DNA from: Agriotes lineatus
Lineage: Eukaryota > Arthropoda > Insecta > Coleoptera > Elateridae
Length of the DNA stretch: 64,000 nucleotides
Direction of reading: 5' to 3'
Assembly: GCA_940337035.1 (NCBI GenBank)
Contig: OW679197.1
Coordinates: forward strand, 55,883,903-55,947,902
Positions 1 through 9,959 of this stretch are shown here, in pieces. The position numbers and the translations under genes were made by a program. Each line of letters opens with the position of its first letter. The stretch's first letter is position 1. The notes under the pieces were generated by a model that saw only the letters and a list, made by a program, of their open reading frames with translations, was not told the DNA's origin and did not search any database.

Positions 1-674
1 TTTCATTTAAAAAAACACATATTTTACTGTAATTGTCACTTTTAGATTGTTTTTTGTTTTTGAGTTATGACGTTTGCGATAATTTTTTTAAATGGAAACC
101 CGATTTTTTTATGATGAATTTGGACAGAGCATGAAATTCTAAGACCAAATACGCCAAAAAGAAGCATGATACTGTATTTTGAAATTTTCGAGAAAATCGT
201 ACCATTACCACATCCCTCAATACTAAAATTTCAATTCGTCCATTTTCACTCAAATATTGCACCATTATTTATTTAATTAAGAGCACACAACAAAAACAGA
301 TAAACAAATTATGAAAAACTGTTATAATTTTAAGGCTAACTCATTGTTTCATGGCTACTTGATTTTTATTCGATTTCTGTTTTAATACTTTAAAAGCGAT
401 TTTCTCGAAAATTTCAAAATACAGTATCATACTTTTTTAGCGTATTTGGTCTTAGAATTTCATGCTCTGTCCAAATTTATCATAAAAATTTAGGATTTCC
501 ATTTAAAAAAATTACCGCAAACGTCATAACTCAAAAACAAAAGATAATCTAAAAGTGACAATTACAGTAAAATACGTCTTATTTAAAATAAAAATTGACG
601 TGTTTCGGGATTTCTTTCAAAAACATTTGATAAAAGTTCTATTTAGATGGTTCCAGACTTTACACTCCCACTGT
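1..674. repeat. Long foldback (inverted-repeat) element, left end outside window
   Basis: Bases 1-198 are the inverted complement of 393-590, with few mismatches: for example GAAATTTTCGAGAAAATCG near 181 answers CGATTTTCTCGAAAATTTC near 396. The spacer is about 195 bp. The right arm continues to a likely terminus CACTCCCACTGTATA around 664-676, whose partner must lie left of base 1. No protein is encoded. The architecture is that of a non-autonomous DNA transposon with very long terminal inverted repeats; the TATA at the right end would suit a TA target duplication, but the left end is not visible. Confidence 0.75.
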
Positions 675-1788
675 ATATAAAGGAAAGTCACAACCCTGGC
701 TAATCAACTCAGAGCCGAAACCACTGGTACTAGAATCTTGAAATTTGGGTGGAAGGTTCGATTTGTTACGTAAGGTAGTGCTAAGAAGGGATTTTTTGAA
801 ATTTGACCCCTAAGGGGGTGAAAAGGGGTAAAATATGTTTTCACGAATTCCTCAATATTTCTTACACCCGATAAGATATCGACTTGGTGTTTACTTGCAA
901 AGATTATCAATGTAAATACCTAGAAACGTATTTTAGGATTTTGTCCTAATCAACCCCTAAAGGTGCAAGTCTGGATTGGGGCTGAATTAAAGAACCCTAA
1001 ATATCTCCTATGTTTATTGAGTTAGAACATTCTTTTTTGGCATGTAGATGTATTTTTAAAATATTTAGAAAGAGGTGTAAGGGATTTTGAAAATTTTAAC
1101 CCTAAAGAGGTAAAATGAGGAAAAACTCAAAAAGGGTAGGGAGTGAATTAAAGACCCTTCGTTACTCCTATGTTTATTGAGTTAGAACAGTCTTTTTTGG
1201 TATATAGATATATTTTTAAAATATCTAAAAAATGGTTGAAGTGATTTTGAAAAATGTACCCCTAAAGGGGTAAAAAGGGGTAAACTATGTTTTCACGAAT
1301 TCCACAATATCTCTTAGGCCCGGTAAGATATCGACTTGGTGTTTGCATGAGTAGCTATCCAATGCAAATGTCTAAAACCACATTTCATTGCCCTAATCAA
1401 GCCTTAAAAGGTGCGATTTTGAATTCGGGGTGAATTATAGTACCCTTTGTATCTCCTGTGTTTGTTGAGTTAGATCATTCTTTTTTGGCATATAGATGTA
1501 TTTTAAAATCTTTAGAAAAGGTTTTTAAGGGTTTTTTAAATTTCACCCCTAAACCGGTAAAAAGGGAAAACCGATTAGAAGTAGGAAGTTAAAATTATTT
1601 TTCGCTGTGGGTTCATTTCAGTATAAAACGGGCTGATTTTTTTTAGAAATTTCACCCCTACGAGGCGAAAAGGGGTAAACTGTTTAGCGTATTGAGTGAT
1701 GGAGGAGGGGGACACTCTAGAATGCATTTGAGATTTAGAAGAAAAAACAAACATTTGTAGTCCGTACGAAGAACGGGCATCTTGCTAG
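675..1788 (+). mobile_element. Non-autonomous Helitron
   Basis: The 3' end has the Helitron hallmark: a short hairpin (CCGT at 1762-1765, ACGG at 1773-1776), an 8-nt spacer, and terminal CTAG at 1785-1788 followed by T, with no inverted repeats. The body, starting near TATAAAGGAAAGTCACAACC, contains repeated blocks of the CCCCTAAAGGGGTGAAAAGGGG type and is internally duplicated: TTTTCACGAATTCC recurs with a 452-bp offset (839 and 1291), and an ATTGAGTTAGA(A/T)CATTC block recurs near 1017, 1178 and 1464. There is no Rep/helicase coding. The 3' end joins directly to the left inverted repeat of the mariner-like element, so the Helitron landed inside that element. The 5' boundary is uncertain because the foldback repeat abuts it. 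Confidence 0.7.
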
Positions 1789-1789
1789 T

Positions 1790-2085
1790 ATTCTATATAT
1801 CTCGGTAAATATTTATTTTATCAAAAAATTTCTGAAATAAAAGTTGTCGAGTATTTAGTTCTTCATTACAGGAAGATATTTAGTTAGTGGTTTCCTAAAA
1901 AACAAAAGAGCAGCAAATAGCACTACATGTTTTTTAAATGACAAGATAGGGATATATTGTACTCATTTGATAAAGATGTTTTTTCTCTTTTCCATGATAT
2001 AAAACTTTAATACTTTTAATGAACTAATTTTTGAAAAAAAAGCGAAAAAGTGATGGTAGATTGATGTTAAGTTTATTTTAATAGT
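1790..2085 (+). repeat. Left long inverted repeat of mariner-like element
   Basis: Imperfect inverted copy of 3345-3625, truncated at its outer side by the Helitron 3' end at 1788. Confidence 0.75.
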
Positions 2086-2241
2086 CATTAATCTAGACAC
2101 CTATGATTGCTTTTAATTGTCGAAACAATTGATTGCGCCTTAGAACTGTGAAATTAGTACGTACACTTGAAGTAAAAAGCTACTTATTTACATTGGATAA
2201 CATCCATTTGTGAGTGAAATACGCTTTTGAAGTAAACAAAA

Positions 2242-3227
2242 ATGGCTCAATTATCCGAAATTTTAATGATGCTGGGATATGGAGAAAGAAGGATGACGCA
2301 GACAGAAGTTTGCAATTTGTTTAACAATTTGTAACCGAATTTCACATTACCAAAAACGGGCAGAGCTACAAATAATGAAGAAAGTGAAAATGTGTTGTTG
2401 GCCGTCGTGGAAAATTCACATGTTTCTGTTAGAAAAATTGCGCGAGATTGTAATACAAGCAAATCCACTGTACACAGCGTCCTAAAAAAGGAAAAGTGGC
2501 ACCCATACAAAGCGTGTGTAGTTCAGGAGTTATTGGCAGACGACTTGGATCGCAGATTGTCCACCAAATTGAAGGCAATGCAAATTTTCACAAAAATATT
2601 CTGTTTACTGACGAGGCAACGTTTTGTTTAAACGGCACAGTTAATAAGCAAAACACACAATACTGGTCTTCAACAAATCCTAACTGATATCTAGAAGGAC
2701 ACACCCAGTACCAGCACAAAGTCAATGTGTGGACAGGAATGATGGAAAACCAGATTTTCGGATCTTATTTTTTTAGGGTAATTTAATGGCCGAGGTTTAT
2801 CTAAATTTTCTAAGATTTGAGGTAGTTCCTGCATTAACTGTTTTATACCCAAATGAAGACGATCCGGATTTACCCCACGACGGAATATGGTTCCAGCAAG
2901 ACGGGGCCCCTCCACATTTTAGGATTAATGTCCGCCAGTACTTTAATGATACCTTTCCAAATCGTTGGATAGACAGAAGACGTCCAGTAGAATGGGAAGC
3001 TCGGTCACCAGATTTAAGTCCGCTGGATTTCTTCCTTTGGGGCTACCTTAAAGGTAAGGTTTAGGTACGTAAATAGGCTGGGAGACGTAGAGAGCTTAAA
3101 AAATCCCATTCGTACAGAGATGAGGGCCATCACACCTGAAGCTGTTTCAAATGCGATTGATGAATTTCAACGTAGATTTTATCACTGTCAGGCTGCAAAC
3201 GGTGATCAATTTGAACATTTATTGTAG
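2242..3227 (+). pseudogene. Tc1/mariner-superfamily DDD transposase, broken
   Basis: Cut-and-paste DNA transposase remnant. The start at 2242 (MAQLSEILMMLGYGERRMTQ) opens an N-terminal helix-turn-helix region that stops after about 31 codons. Reading resumes in another frame at 2392 with LLAVVENSHVSVRKIARDC, a second HTH. The catalytic core is recognisable: the first Asp in LFTDEATF (D codon 2610-2612), the second in QQDGAPPHF (2900-2902) and the third in ARSPDLSPLDFFLWGYLK (3011-3013), with 36 residues between the second and third Asp. A further stop lies near 3062. The C-terminal tail ending in FEHLL closes with TAG at 3225-3227. At least four frame breaks or stops make it non-functional. 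It is flanked by the long inverted repeats described separately. Confidence 0.85.
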
Positions 3228-3344
3228 TTTTCTTTTTTTTTTTGTGTCCAGATTAATATTAACTTAAAATAAACTTGTTAGAGTTATTTCAGATTAGTTC
3301 AGTTGTTATGTTAACATTGTAGATTGTGTAATAAACTTAACATC

Positions 3345-3641
3345 ACTCTAGCATCACTTTTCCGCTTTTTTCTCAAAAACTAGTTCAGTAAAGCTATTAC
3401 AGTTTTATATCATTGACAATAGAAAAATCATCTCTATCAAATGAGTACAATATAGGGGTATCTTATCATTTAAAAAATTGTAGTGATATTCGCTGCTCCT
3501 TTGTTTTTTAAGAAACCAGTAACTAAATATCTTCCTGTAGTGAAGAACTAAATAGTAGACACCTTTTATTTTAGACAGTTTTTGATAAAAGAAATATTTA
3601 CCGAGATATATAATATTCCATACTTTTTGGACACCCGTATA
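3345..3641 (-). repeat. Right long inverted repeat of mariner-like element
   Basis: Inverted counterpart of 1790-2085; it extends further outward than the left copy and preserves the likely element terminus TGGACACCCGTATA. Confidence 0.75.
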
Positions 3642-4149
3642 TAAGTTAATTGGTAATTTGCCTGAAGGGGAGGAACTATTTAGAGGTATAGAAGAACAAA
3701 CAGCAGATGTAGTTTTCAACTTATTGTCAACAGATGACGTTCGTTATGTTTGTACTGTTCTTCTTCCGTGGCAACTTGAATCCCATGGGAACCAACTGTT
3801 ACTTTACACTCGATTTTAAGGTAGTAAACTATTGTTTTTCTATTCGTGGAAAAACTGCTTTAGATCTCGTTTATACAACTTTTTTATCATTTTGATACCA
3901 TAATCTTACTTATTGACGAGCGTAATGTGGCTTTTATAGCCCGAGGGTCTATAAAGTTGCCAATCAGTAAACAAACACGAACAAAGTAGTATAGCAACAC
4001 CAACAATCTGCATAGAAACCGTAGCACACGAAAAATTGACAGATCCAGCACAACCATGACGCAGTAGTCTGTTACCAAAATACCTAATCCTTGAATTGTG
4101 TCCATTTTGGGAACCAAAATAAACTATAACGTTGAATGTACAACAAGTT
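3642..4149. other. Unassigned intergenic stretch
   Basis: No convincing reading frame, inverted repeat or promoter recognised. A 76-codon minus-strand open frame at 3887-4117 is hydrophobic and has no recognisable motif; I do not call it a gene. Confidence 0.4.
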
Positions 4150-4240
4150 CATAATCACGATTATAGCTCTCGGGAAATTTTAAGCTCTCCGCTTCGCGTA
4201 GCTCTTTAGTGATTTCCCGTGCTATAAAATATTGATTATG
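4150..4240. repeat. Short palindromic hairpin repeat
   Basis: CATAATC near 4150 pairs with GATTATG near 4234, TAGC-CGGGAAAT pairs with ATTTCCCGTGCTA, and AGCTC pairs around a CCGCTTCGCG-type loop. It would form a long imperfect hairpin. The build (bulged arms around a GC-rich TTCG-like loop) recalls the palindrome inside the tandem array at 34150-34308, but the sequences are not obviously homologous. Confidence 0.6.
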
Positions 4241-5940
4241 CCCTTAATACATAAATAACTATTGTAGTGCGATATCGTTGAATTAAAATTAATTCCATAA
4301 AATAACTTCTAATTTTATTTAAAGAACTTTATATCTTGTCAAAACGATCTTTACCATGGCAATAAGTATTACTTTAAATTTTAATTATTACACCTTTTAT
4401 ACCTTTATGCTGAAAGACGAACTGTTTCTCTCGATGGCACTCTATAAAGTACAAATTACATAAAGGGATTTTATAGTTCTCTAGAATTTTCCACACTGGA
4501 ATTTGGACTGGAATTTTGGAACGCGAAATATTTAAACCTAAATTAAATGCATCCAAGCTGTGAGATTGGGTCTTGCAATCGTAAACTTTTTTTATTTATA
4601 CAATTATGTTAAAATCTCAAGTAAAGATATGTATTTGGAGTGTTTGATAAACCTTCCTTCATACGTCTAAAGTGTCGCTTGTGCCAAAATGGAAAAGCTG
4701 TGACAAAACATCAAATGCTCTACAAAACCTTGCAAGTACTGCCAGGATCTGAAAATAGAAAAAAAAATAGTGCACTGTAAGTTTTGTTAGTTTTGATAGA
4801 AAGTTAACCATTTTTTATTATGAAAACTTCACCTAGCTTCAGCTAGCGAAAAGCGGCTTACAAACGAGGAATTGTTAGAAATCATTATGCCTGAGTATAA
4901 TGGAGGTAACCGTAGAGTGGCGTCGAACCAAGAAATCCTGATTTTGAATTATTTTTCACGAAACTAGCAAACTAAAAAATTGATGAAGAACCATTTGATT
5001 TATCTTTTTGTGATTAAATTGAAGGCGAATTTGTCGTCGAAATATACGTGCCAGAAGCGAACAATTTTGTAAAACAGATGAAGGAAAGGTACAACTAAAA
5101 AGAAATCATGTAACAGAACAAATAGTAATGTCAACCGCACAGAAAACCGACAGTAGAAACACAGAACGTGGAAAAGGGAAAAGTCTATATGAATAACAAA
5201 CACCCCCACATTTCATGCACTGGAAATAACTCTTCCAGAACATAATGTTTGTGAAAGCGCTATAGAAACTGATTTTCTTAATACTGTTTGATCTGGTTCC
5301 TCGAAATACTTTATATCAAAACATTTTTGAAGTTACTCAAAGGAATAAAACCTTAAAACTTAAACTAGAACACCTTTTTACGGTGTTTCGGTTTTACGGT
5401 GTTAATATTTGGCGACAAAGCTAGACGTGGCGATATTCTTCGTAAGTCTCAGTCTATATCTTAATAATAAAATGTTGAATTGGTCTTCTTAGGAGTGTAC
5501 CATAAGTAGAGATAGATTTTTTGTAATTCTTAGCAATCTCAAATCCATCACCCATTTATAAGATATGGATAAGAATAGTCAAATGATAGACTGCACAAAC
5601 ACAAAACAATATTTTTTGTTAGGGTGAATGTATTTTAACTTTTAAGTATCGTGAACTGCATGTTTCTTTAACAAGAGCACATCGTAGCTCCATATCATAA
5701 ATTCCTTTCGCATTTAGGTTCAGTTCGCTCACTGGTGTTACCAAACTCCCAATAGATTCGTCTAAGTTAAAAAAAAATGTAAACGCTAGACAAGTACTGG
5801 ACGTGACAAAATATTTTAAATTTTTTACAAGGGTATTCATGAGGTATAGCGTGTAGGGGGATAACTCTATGACAATGTTCGAGGAAAAAGTGTCTTAAAG
5901 CAATATAATCTCCTAAAAACTGCCAAACGAAGAAACTAGA
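4241..5940. other. Unassigned AT-rich intergenic stretch
   Basis: Only short open frames without recognisable domains; no clean inverted repeats or target duplications seen. It could hold eroded transposon sequence that cannot be identified by eye. Confidence 0.4.
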
Positions 5941-5944
5941 CAAA

Positions 5945-6120
5945 ATTTTTGTGCGATCAGAAAGGACATTTACTAAAATTTCAAGTATTTCAAAAGACAA
6001 ATGTTGCGAAAGAGAAAAACTATCTGATAAATTTAGAATAAGAAAGGGTGCTCTACAGGATTGTATTCTGGCTTTACTTCTTTTTAACATATATGTAGTG
6101 CCATGGTTTAATGCCCGGAG
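5945..6120 (+). pseudogene. LINE reverse-transcriptase fragment
   Basis: A short stretch in one frame reads KLSDKFRIRKGALQDCILAL followed by LLFNIYV. It matches the non-LTR RT block usually seen as F.I.KGVRQGC.LSP.LFNIY. The invariant Gly-Cys of RQGC is altered to QDC, and neither the upstream palm block nor the downstream YADD block is preserved nearby. I infer a decayed LINE fragment; the clade cannot be told from this length. Confidence 0.45.
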
Positions 6121-6209
6121 GAATACTGGTTACATAACTAAGACGCAAAAATTAAATAAAGATTCAAGTAGTCAAAGAATTGGAATTTTGTTTATTCCAA
6201 CATAAAGTC

Positions 6210-7885
6210 ATTGTTATACATTGAAAAATGCACAATATATGGTTAGCAGTAACTATAATTTGATTGACAGAGGTTAGCAGTAGATAAAACAGCATCGAAG
6301 GGGTTACGTTTAACTTAAATATTCATAATTGATTATCGTTATGGCAAACGTACCTTAATTTATGTAAATGACATATGTGATTTTGTAATGTCAATACGCT
6401 ATTATGAATTTAATATGATACAGAGATGTTTAGAGCTTTACAAAAATTATATGAAGCGTTAAGAGTTCAATTTTATGAGGCCAATAATCGGCAAGACAGC
6501 TGACGGGCAGGAAAAGCGGTGCAAGGAAGAATAGAATGCAAAGAACGAAACAAGGCTACCTACGTTAGAAAGAAAACAATAGTGCAGTGCTAATCAAAAC
6601 TGTGAAACAGTGCAATTAAAAACTAATAGTGAAAAGCAGTTAATTGTAAGTTTATAAAGTGCTACGAATTGACAATTACAGAAAACAGTATCGTTTCTAA
6701 GTAAATAATTGTACCAAAACTTACTTCAAAACACTTGTAATTTAGTTGCTAAGACAGGTGCGGTTCGTTTGTTAAGTTGTTAACCCAAGCCATAATAAAA
6801 GATAGCTGTGTGCAGTGTGCAAGTAGGGCTCCTATAAAGTTGTATTTTTTTAATATAAAAGTAAATATTTGTATGAGTCCAAAAGCTGCAGAGTGTCTTT
6901 GTGTAAAGTTTTATCGTGTCAGAATATCCCAGTGAAGAGGGAATCGCTCTGCCAAGTTTGTCCAAGTGAATTCAACTTCGCTGCTGGTTTTCGAGGAGTT
7001 TGAGACATCGTCCAGCTGAAATCTTATGTTCATTGTGAAGAGGAGACCGTCCTTGGGGTCTACTTCCAAAAATCAGAAGTGAAGACCATTCCAGATTTGT
7101 GTAATTGCCGTGGCGTCTCTTGAAACTGCAACCCAGGTACGATGCTCACATTTTGAGGTAAATTTACGAAGCAAGGGGAGTTTGAAACGCCTCAAAGTCG
7201 TGCAGCACTAGGAGGAGATATTGTACGTGGGGTAGAAACAGCTTCCAGGCAACAGGATCATTCCAGAGGATATTTACAAACTTGGTGTCTCTTGAAAATG
7301 CAGTAAAGCGGAAACGTCTTCAGCCGGATCCAAAAGAAATGCAGGTAGTGTTTCCCTACGTCACAGAAACAACCAGGTTAGCTACATTACGTCATGGCAC
7401 TTATTTAAGGCTTAGATTTAAGTGACGGCCGCGACCCCTGAAGTAATGCGTGAGCAGTTCCGGGGGCAACGGTAGTCGTTAGGGAAAAAAAGCTACTATT
7501 ACGTCACAATTATTTGCATTTGCATATTTACCTGAGGCTGTTTTGTCAAATTATTGGTGTTTGAATTCAACTACGCTATTTTATACAAACAAACCATCTC
7601 TGTTTTACGCCGTCAATTTAAAGGTTAAGCTGTCACTTGCAAGAAGGTTGGGCATTTGTCATAGAAGTTTATAAGTTATACTCGACAGTAAAAATTATAC
7701 TGGGTGTTACAATCTAACCCTTTGATTGGAGATCTCATACTAAAGCCGGGGCATTTTATTTAAACTAATTGCCAGTAAATGAAATAAGAAATATAACAAA
7801 CCATTTATTTTGCACAGTAATTGTTAGAAAACATTATTTTAATAAGCTCTAAGAAAGCATATTTGAATTCTTATTTAAAACTAAC
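6210..7885. other. Unassigned stretch with a GC-richer middle
   Basis: No protein motif recognised. About 6960-7480 is richer in GC than its surroundings and contains two related passages: ATTCCAG followed some 25 bp later by GTCTCTTGAAA(C/A)TGCA, near 7090-7130 and 7260-7310. They look like an internal duplication in the untranslated leader of some retroelement. That identity is a guess. Confidence 0.35.
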
Positions 7886-7889
7886 TTAT

Positions 7890-9762
7890 TTATATTTGTG
7901 GTGATATAAAGATAAATTCCACTTGGGAGTTTATTAACTGCACGGCATTATGCACGTCTAACGGATTAAATGAGTGGTATAGCTGCGTATCATCAACGTA
8001 AACATGTATACTGCAGCGACTAATTTTGTTGATGAGGAGCCAAAACAGAGCCCTGAGGAACTCCTCGCAATATTGGCAATGGATTTGATAATTTAGAGTC
8101 CAGTTGCACACTTTGTGTACGATTTACTAGATAATCCCTTATTAAAGTTAGTGCAATTTTACCTAAACCAAATAATTTTATAAATTGTAATTAAGGTTTC
8201 ATGATTGAAGGTAAAAGATTATTTTTAGCTAGATGATCAGTTAGTTGAGAGAAAATTATTTTTTTAAATACTTTTGAGAGAGTTGGAAGAATACTGATAG
8301 GACGAAGGTCTTTAAAATCAACAGGTTTCTTGCTTTTGGGTAGTGGCTTGATTACAGCATACTTCCAATAGTGAGGAAATACACCTTCAGTTATACTAAT
8401 GTTAATTATATGGGCCACGATTGGGATTATATACGGACAACACAACTTCAGCATTGCGATATTAATGTTATCATATCCAACTGCATTCGACTCAATGCTG
8501 TCAATAATCTTGCCAATCTTATCACAACTAACTACACTGAAATAAAAATTTCCCTCCTCACTGACATCAATATCCAGCGGATCAGGTACAGTTGATTTAA
8601 TATTTTTGGGGACACTATTGATAAAAAATCGTTAATTTTATTAACATCTGCTAGATTATTCGGTATTTCAATACTTTTATTTTTGCCCAAATCAAGAAGT
8701 TTCAACTTCTTCCATAAGGTTTTCGCATTATTGTGTGAGTATAAAAAATTAAAATAACACTTTTTTTCATGTTTAACTGCAAAATTTGTGAAGTTTCTTA
8801 ATAATTTATAATATTCCCAATGCTGAGGTTGCCTGCTTTTTCTATATTTTGCCTTAGCTTTACCTCTAAGCGACATGAGTAATTTTATGTTGTCCGTTAA
8901 CCACGGCGCGGTGGATTTTGTAATTTTACATGTTTTTAAAGGGGCATATTTATTAAATAATTTTAAAAATGAATCATTGAAAAATTTAAGTTTTTGATTC
9001 ATGTCATTCCTTTTTAATATATAATGAAAGGGTATTGATTCCAAATCTGTATAAAAAGCCTGATCATCAATTTATCTTATATTACTAAAGGTTCTCAGTT
9101 TGGGTGCTGCTTTAGAATCCTTCAGAACAATGTCACAATAAATCATATCATGATCCGATAAATGACAGGCAACTACACCACTATCAATGACCATGGACTC
9201 ATCAGATACAATGATAAGATCAATAAGTGATGCAGTTGTGGCTGTTAACCGCGTCGGCTCTTCAATAATCGTCAAACCAAGTGATTCCATAAAACCTTGC
9301 AAATGGGTGGCAGCCAAGGTATCCGTTTTTAAGACGTCAATATTAAAATTACCAAGGCATATAATTTTATCAACGCAAGCCAAGTTCATAGAGATTGCCG
9401 TTTCCAATTCATCCAAAAATAATTTACAATCCACGTTAGGTGGTTTGTAAGCAGTTCCTAAAGAAATTTTTAATACCAGATATTTGGATCGAAATCCAAA
9501 TCTGTGTAATATTATTGTCATTTGTATCGATTTAGGAGATTGGAAGTGTATCACGAGCATATATCCCTACCCCTCCGCCACGACCACTGCGATCACATCT
9601 TACGAATTTAAAATTATCTAATTGAACCTCTTCCGAAATGTTAGCATTTACCCAAGTTTCCGAAACAGTTAATATGCTGATCTCATTCTGGTTAATAAAT
9701 GTCTCTAGTTCAATGATTTTAGGTAACAACGATCTAATATTGATATGAGCTATCTTGACCAT
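7890..9762 (-). pseudogene. LINE ORF2 (endonuclease-reverse transcriptase), broken, 3' part missing
   Basis: Minus-strand ORF2 of a Jockey/CR1-type non-LTR retrotransposon. It starts at 9762 with KIAHINIRSLLPKIIELETF, the typical N-terminus of an APE-type endonuclease, followed by SILTVSETW. A frame break near 9545 leads to the second half of the endonuclease (CLGNFNIDVLKTD, then TASLIDLIIV and HLSDHDMI). The linker at 8532-9044 ends near the RT domain. RT blocks are seen at 8191-8454 (FKDLRPISILPTLSKVFKKI) and at 7890-8111 (YVDDTQLYHS, the catalytic box). Sequence after that box is not recognisable, so the 3' third is gone. Several frameshifts are present. It lies about 200 bp downstream of its own ORF1 (9960-11535). 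Confidence 0.85.
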
Positions 9763-9959
9763 TAGAATAAATTAAATGAAGTTACATGCTTAAATAAGGC
9801 TTACGTAAATAAATTAATCATTAGGAATATGTACACAATGTGAAGGGAAACTAAAAATAGATATTAAGGTTAACTATGAAATTTGGTAAAAGTAAAAACA
9901 CTTATCTTAGAATACACTAGCACGAAAGTGCTGGCTGGCGGTGATAACGATTTGTCGAT

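Larger units (their letters stand above)
1789..3641 (+). mobile_element. Tc1/mariner-superfamily element with ~290-bp terminal inverted repeats
   Basis: Bases 1790-2085 match the inverted complement of roughly 3345-3625 through TATATCTCGGTAAATATTT, CAGGAAGATATTTAGTTA and TTGTACTCATTTGATA. The right end runs to GACACCCGTATA (3630-3641). The equivalent outer left tip is missing, because the Helitron joins at 1788/1789; it should lie beyond the left window edge. A decayed transposase lies between the repeats (2242-3227). Inverted repeats this long are much longer than the roughly 30 bp typical of mariners and make the element a foldback type. Confidence 0.75.
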
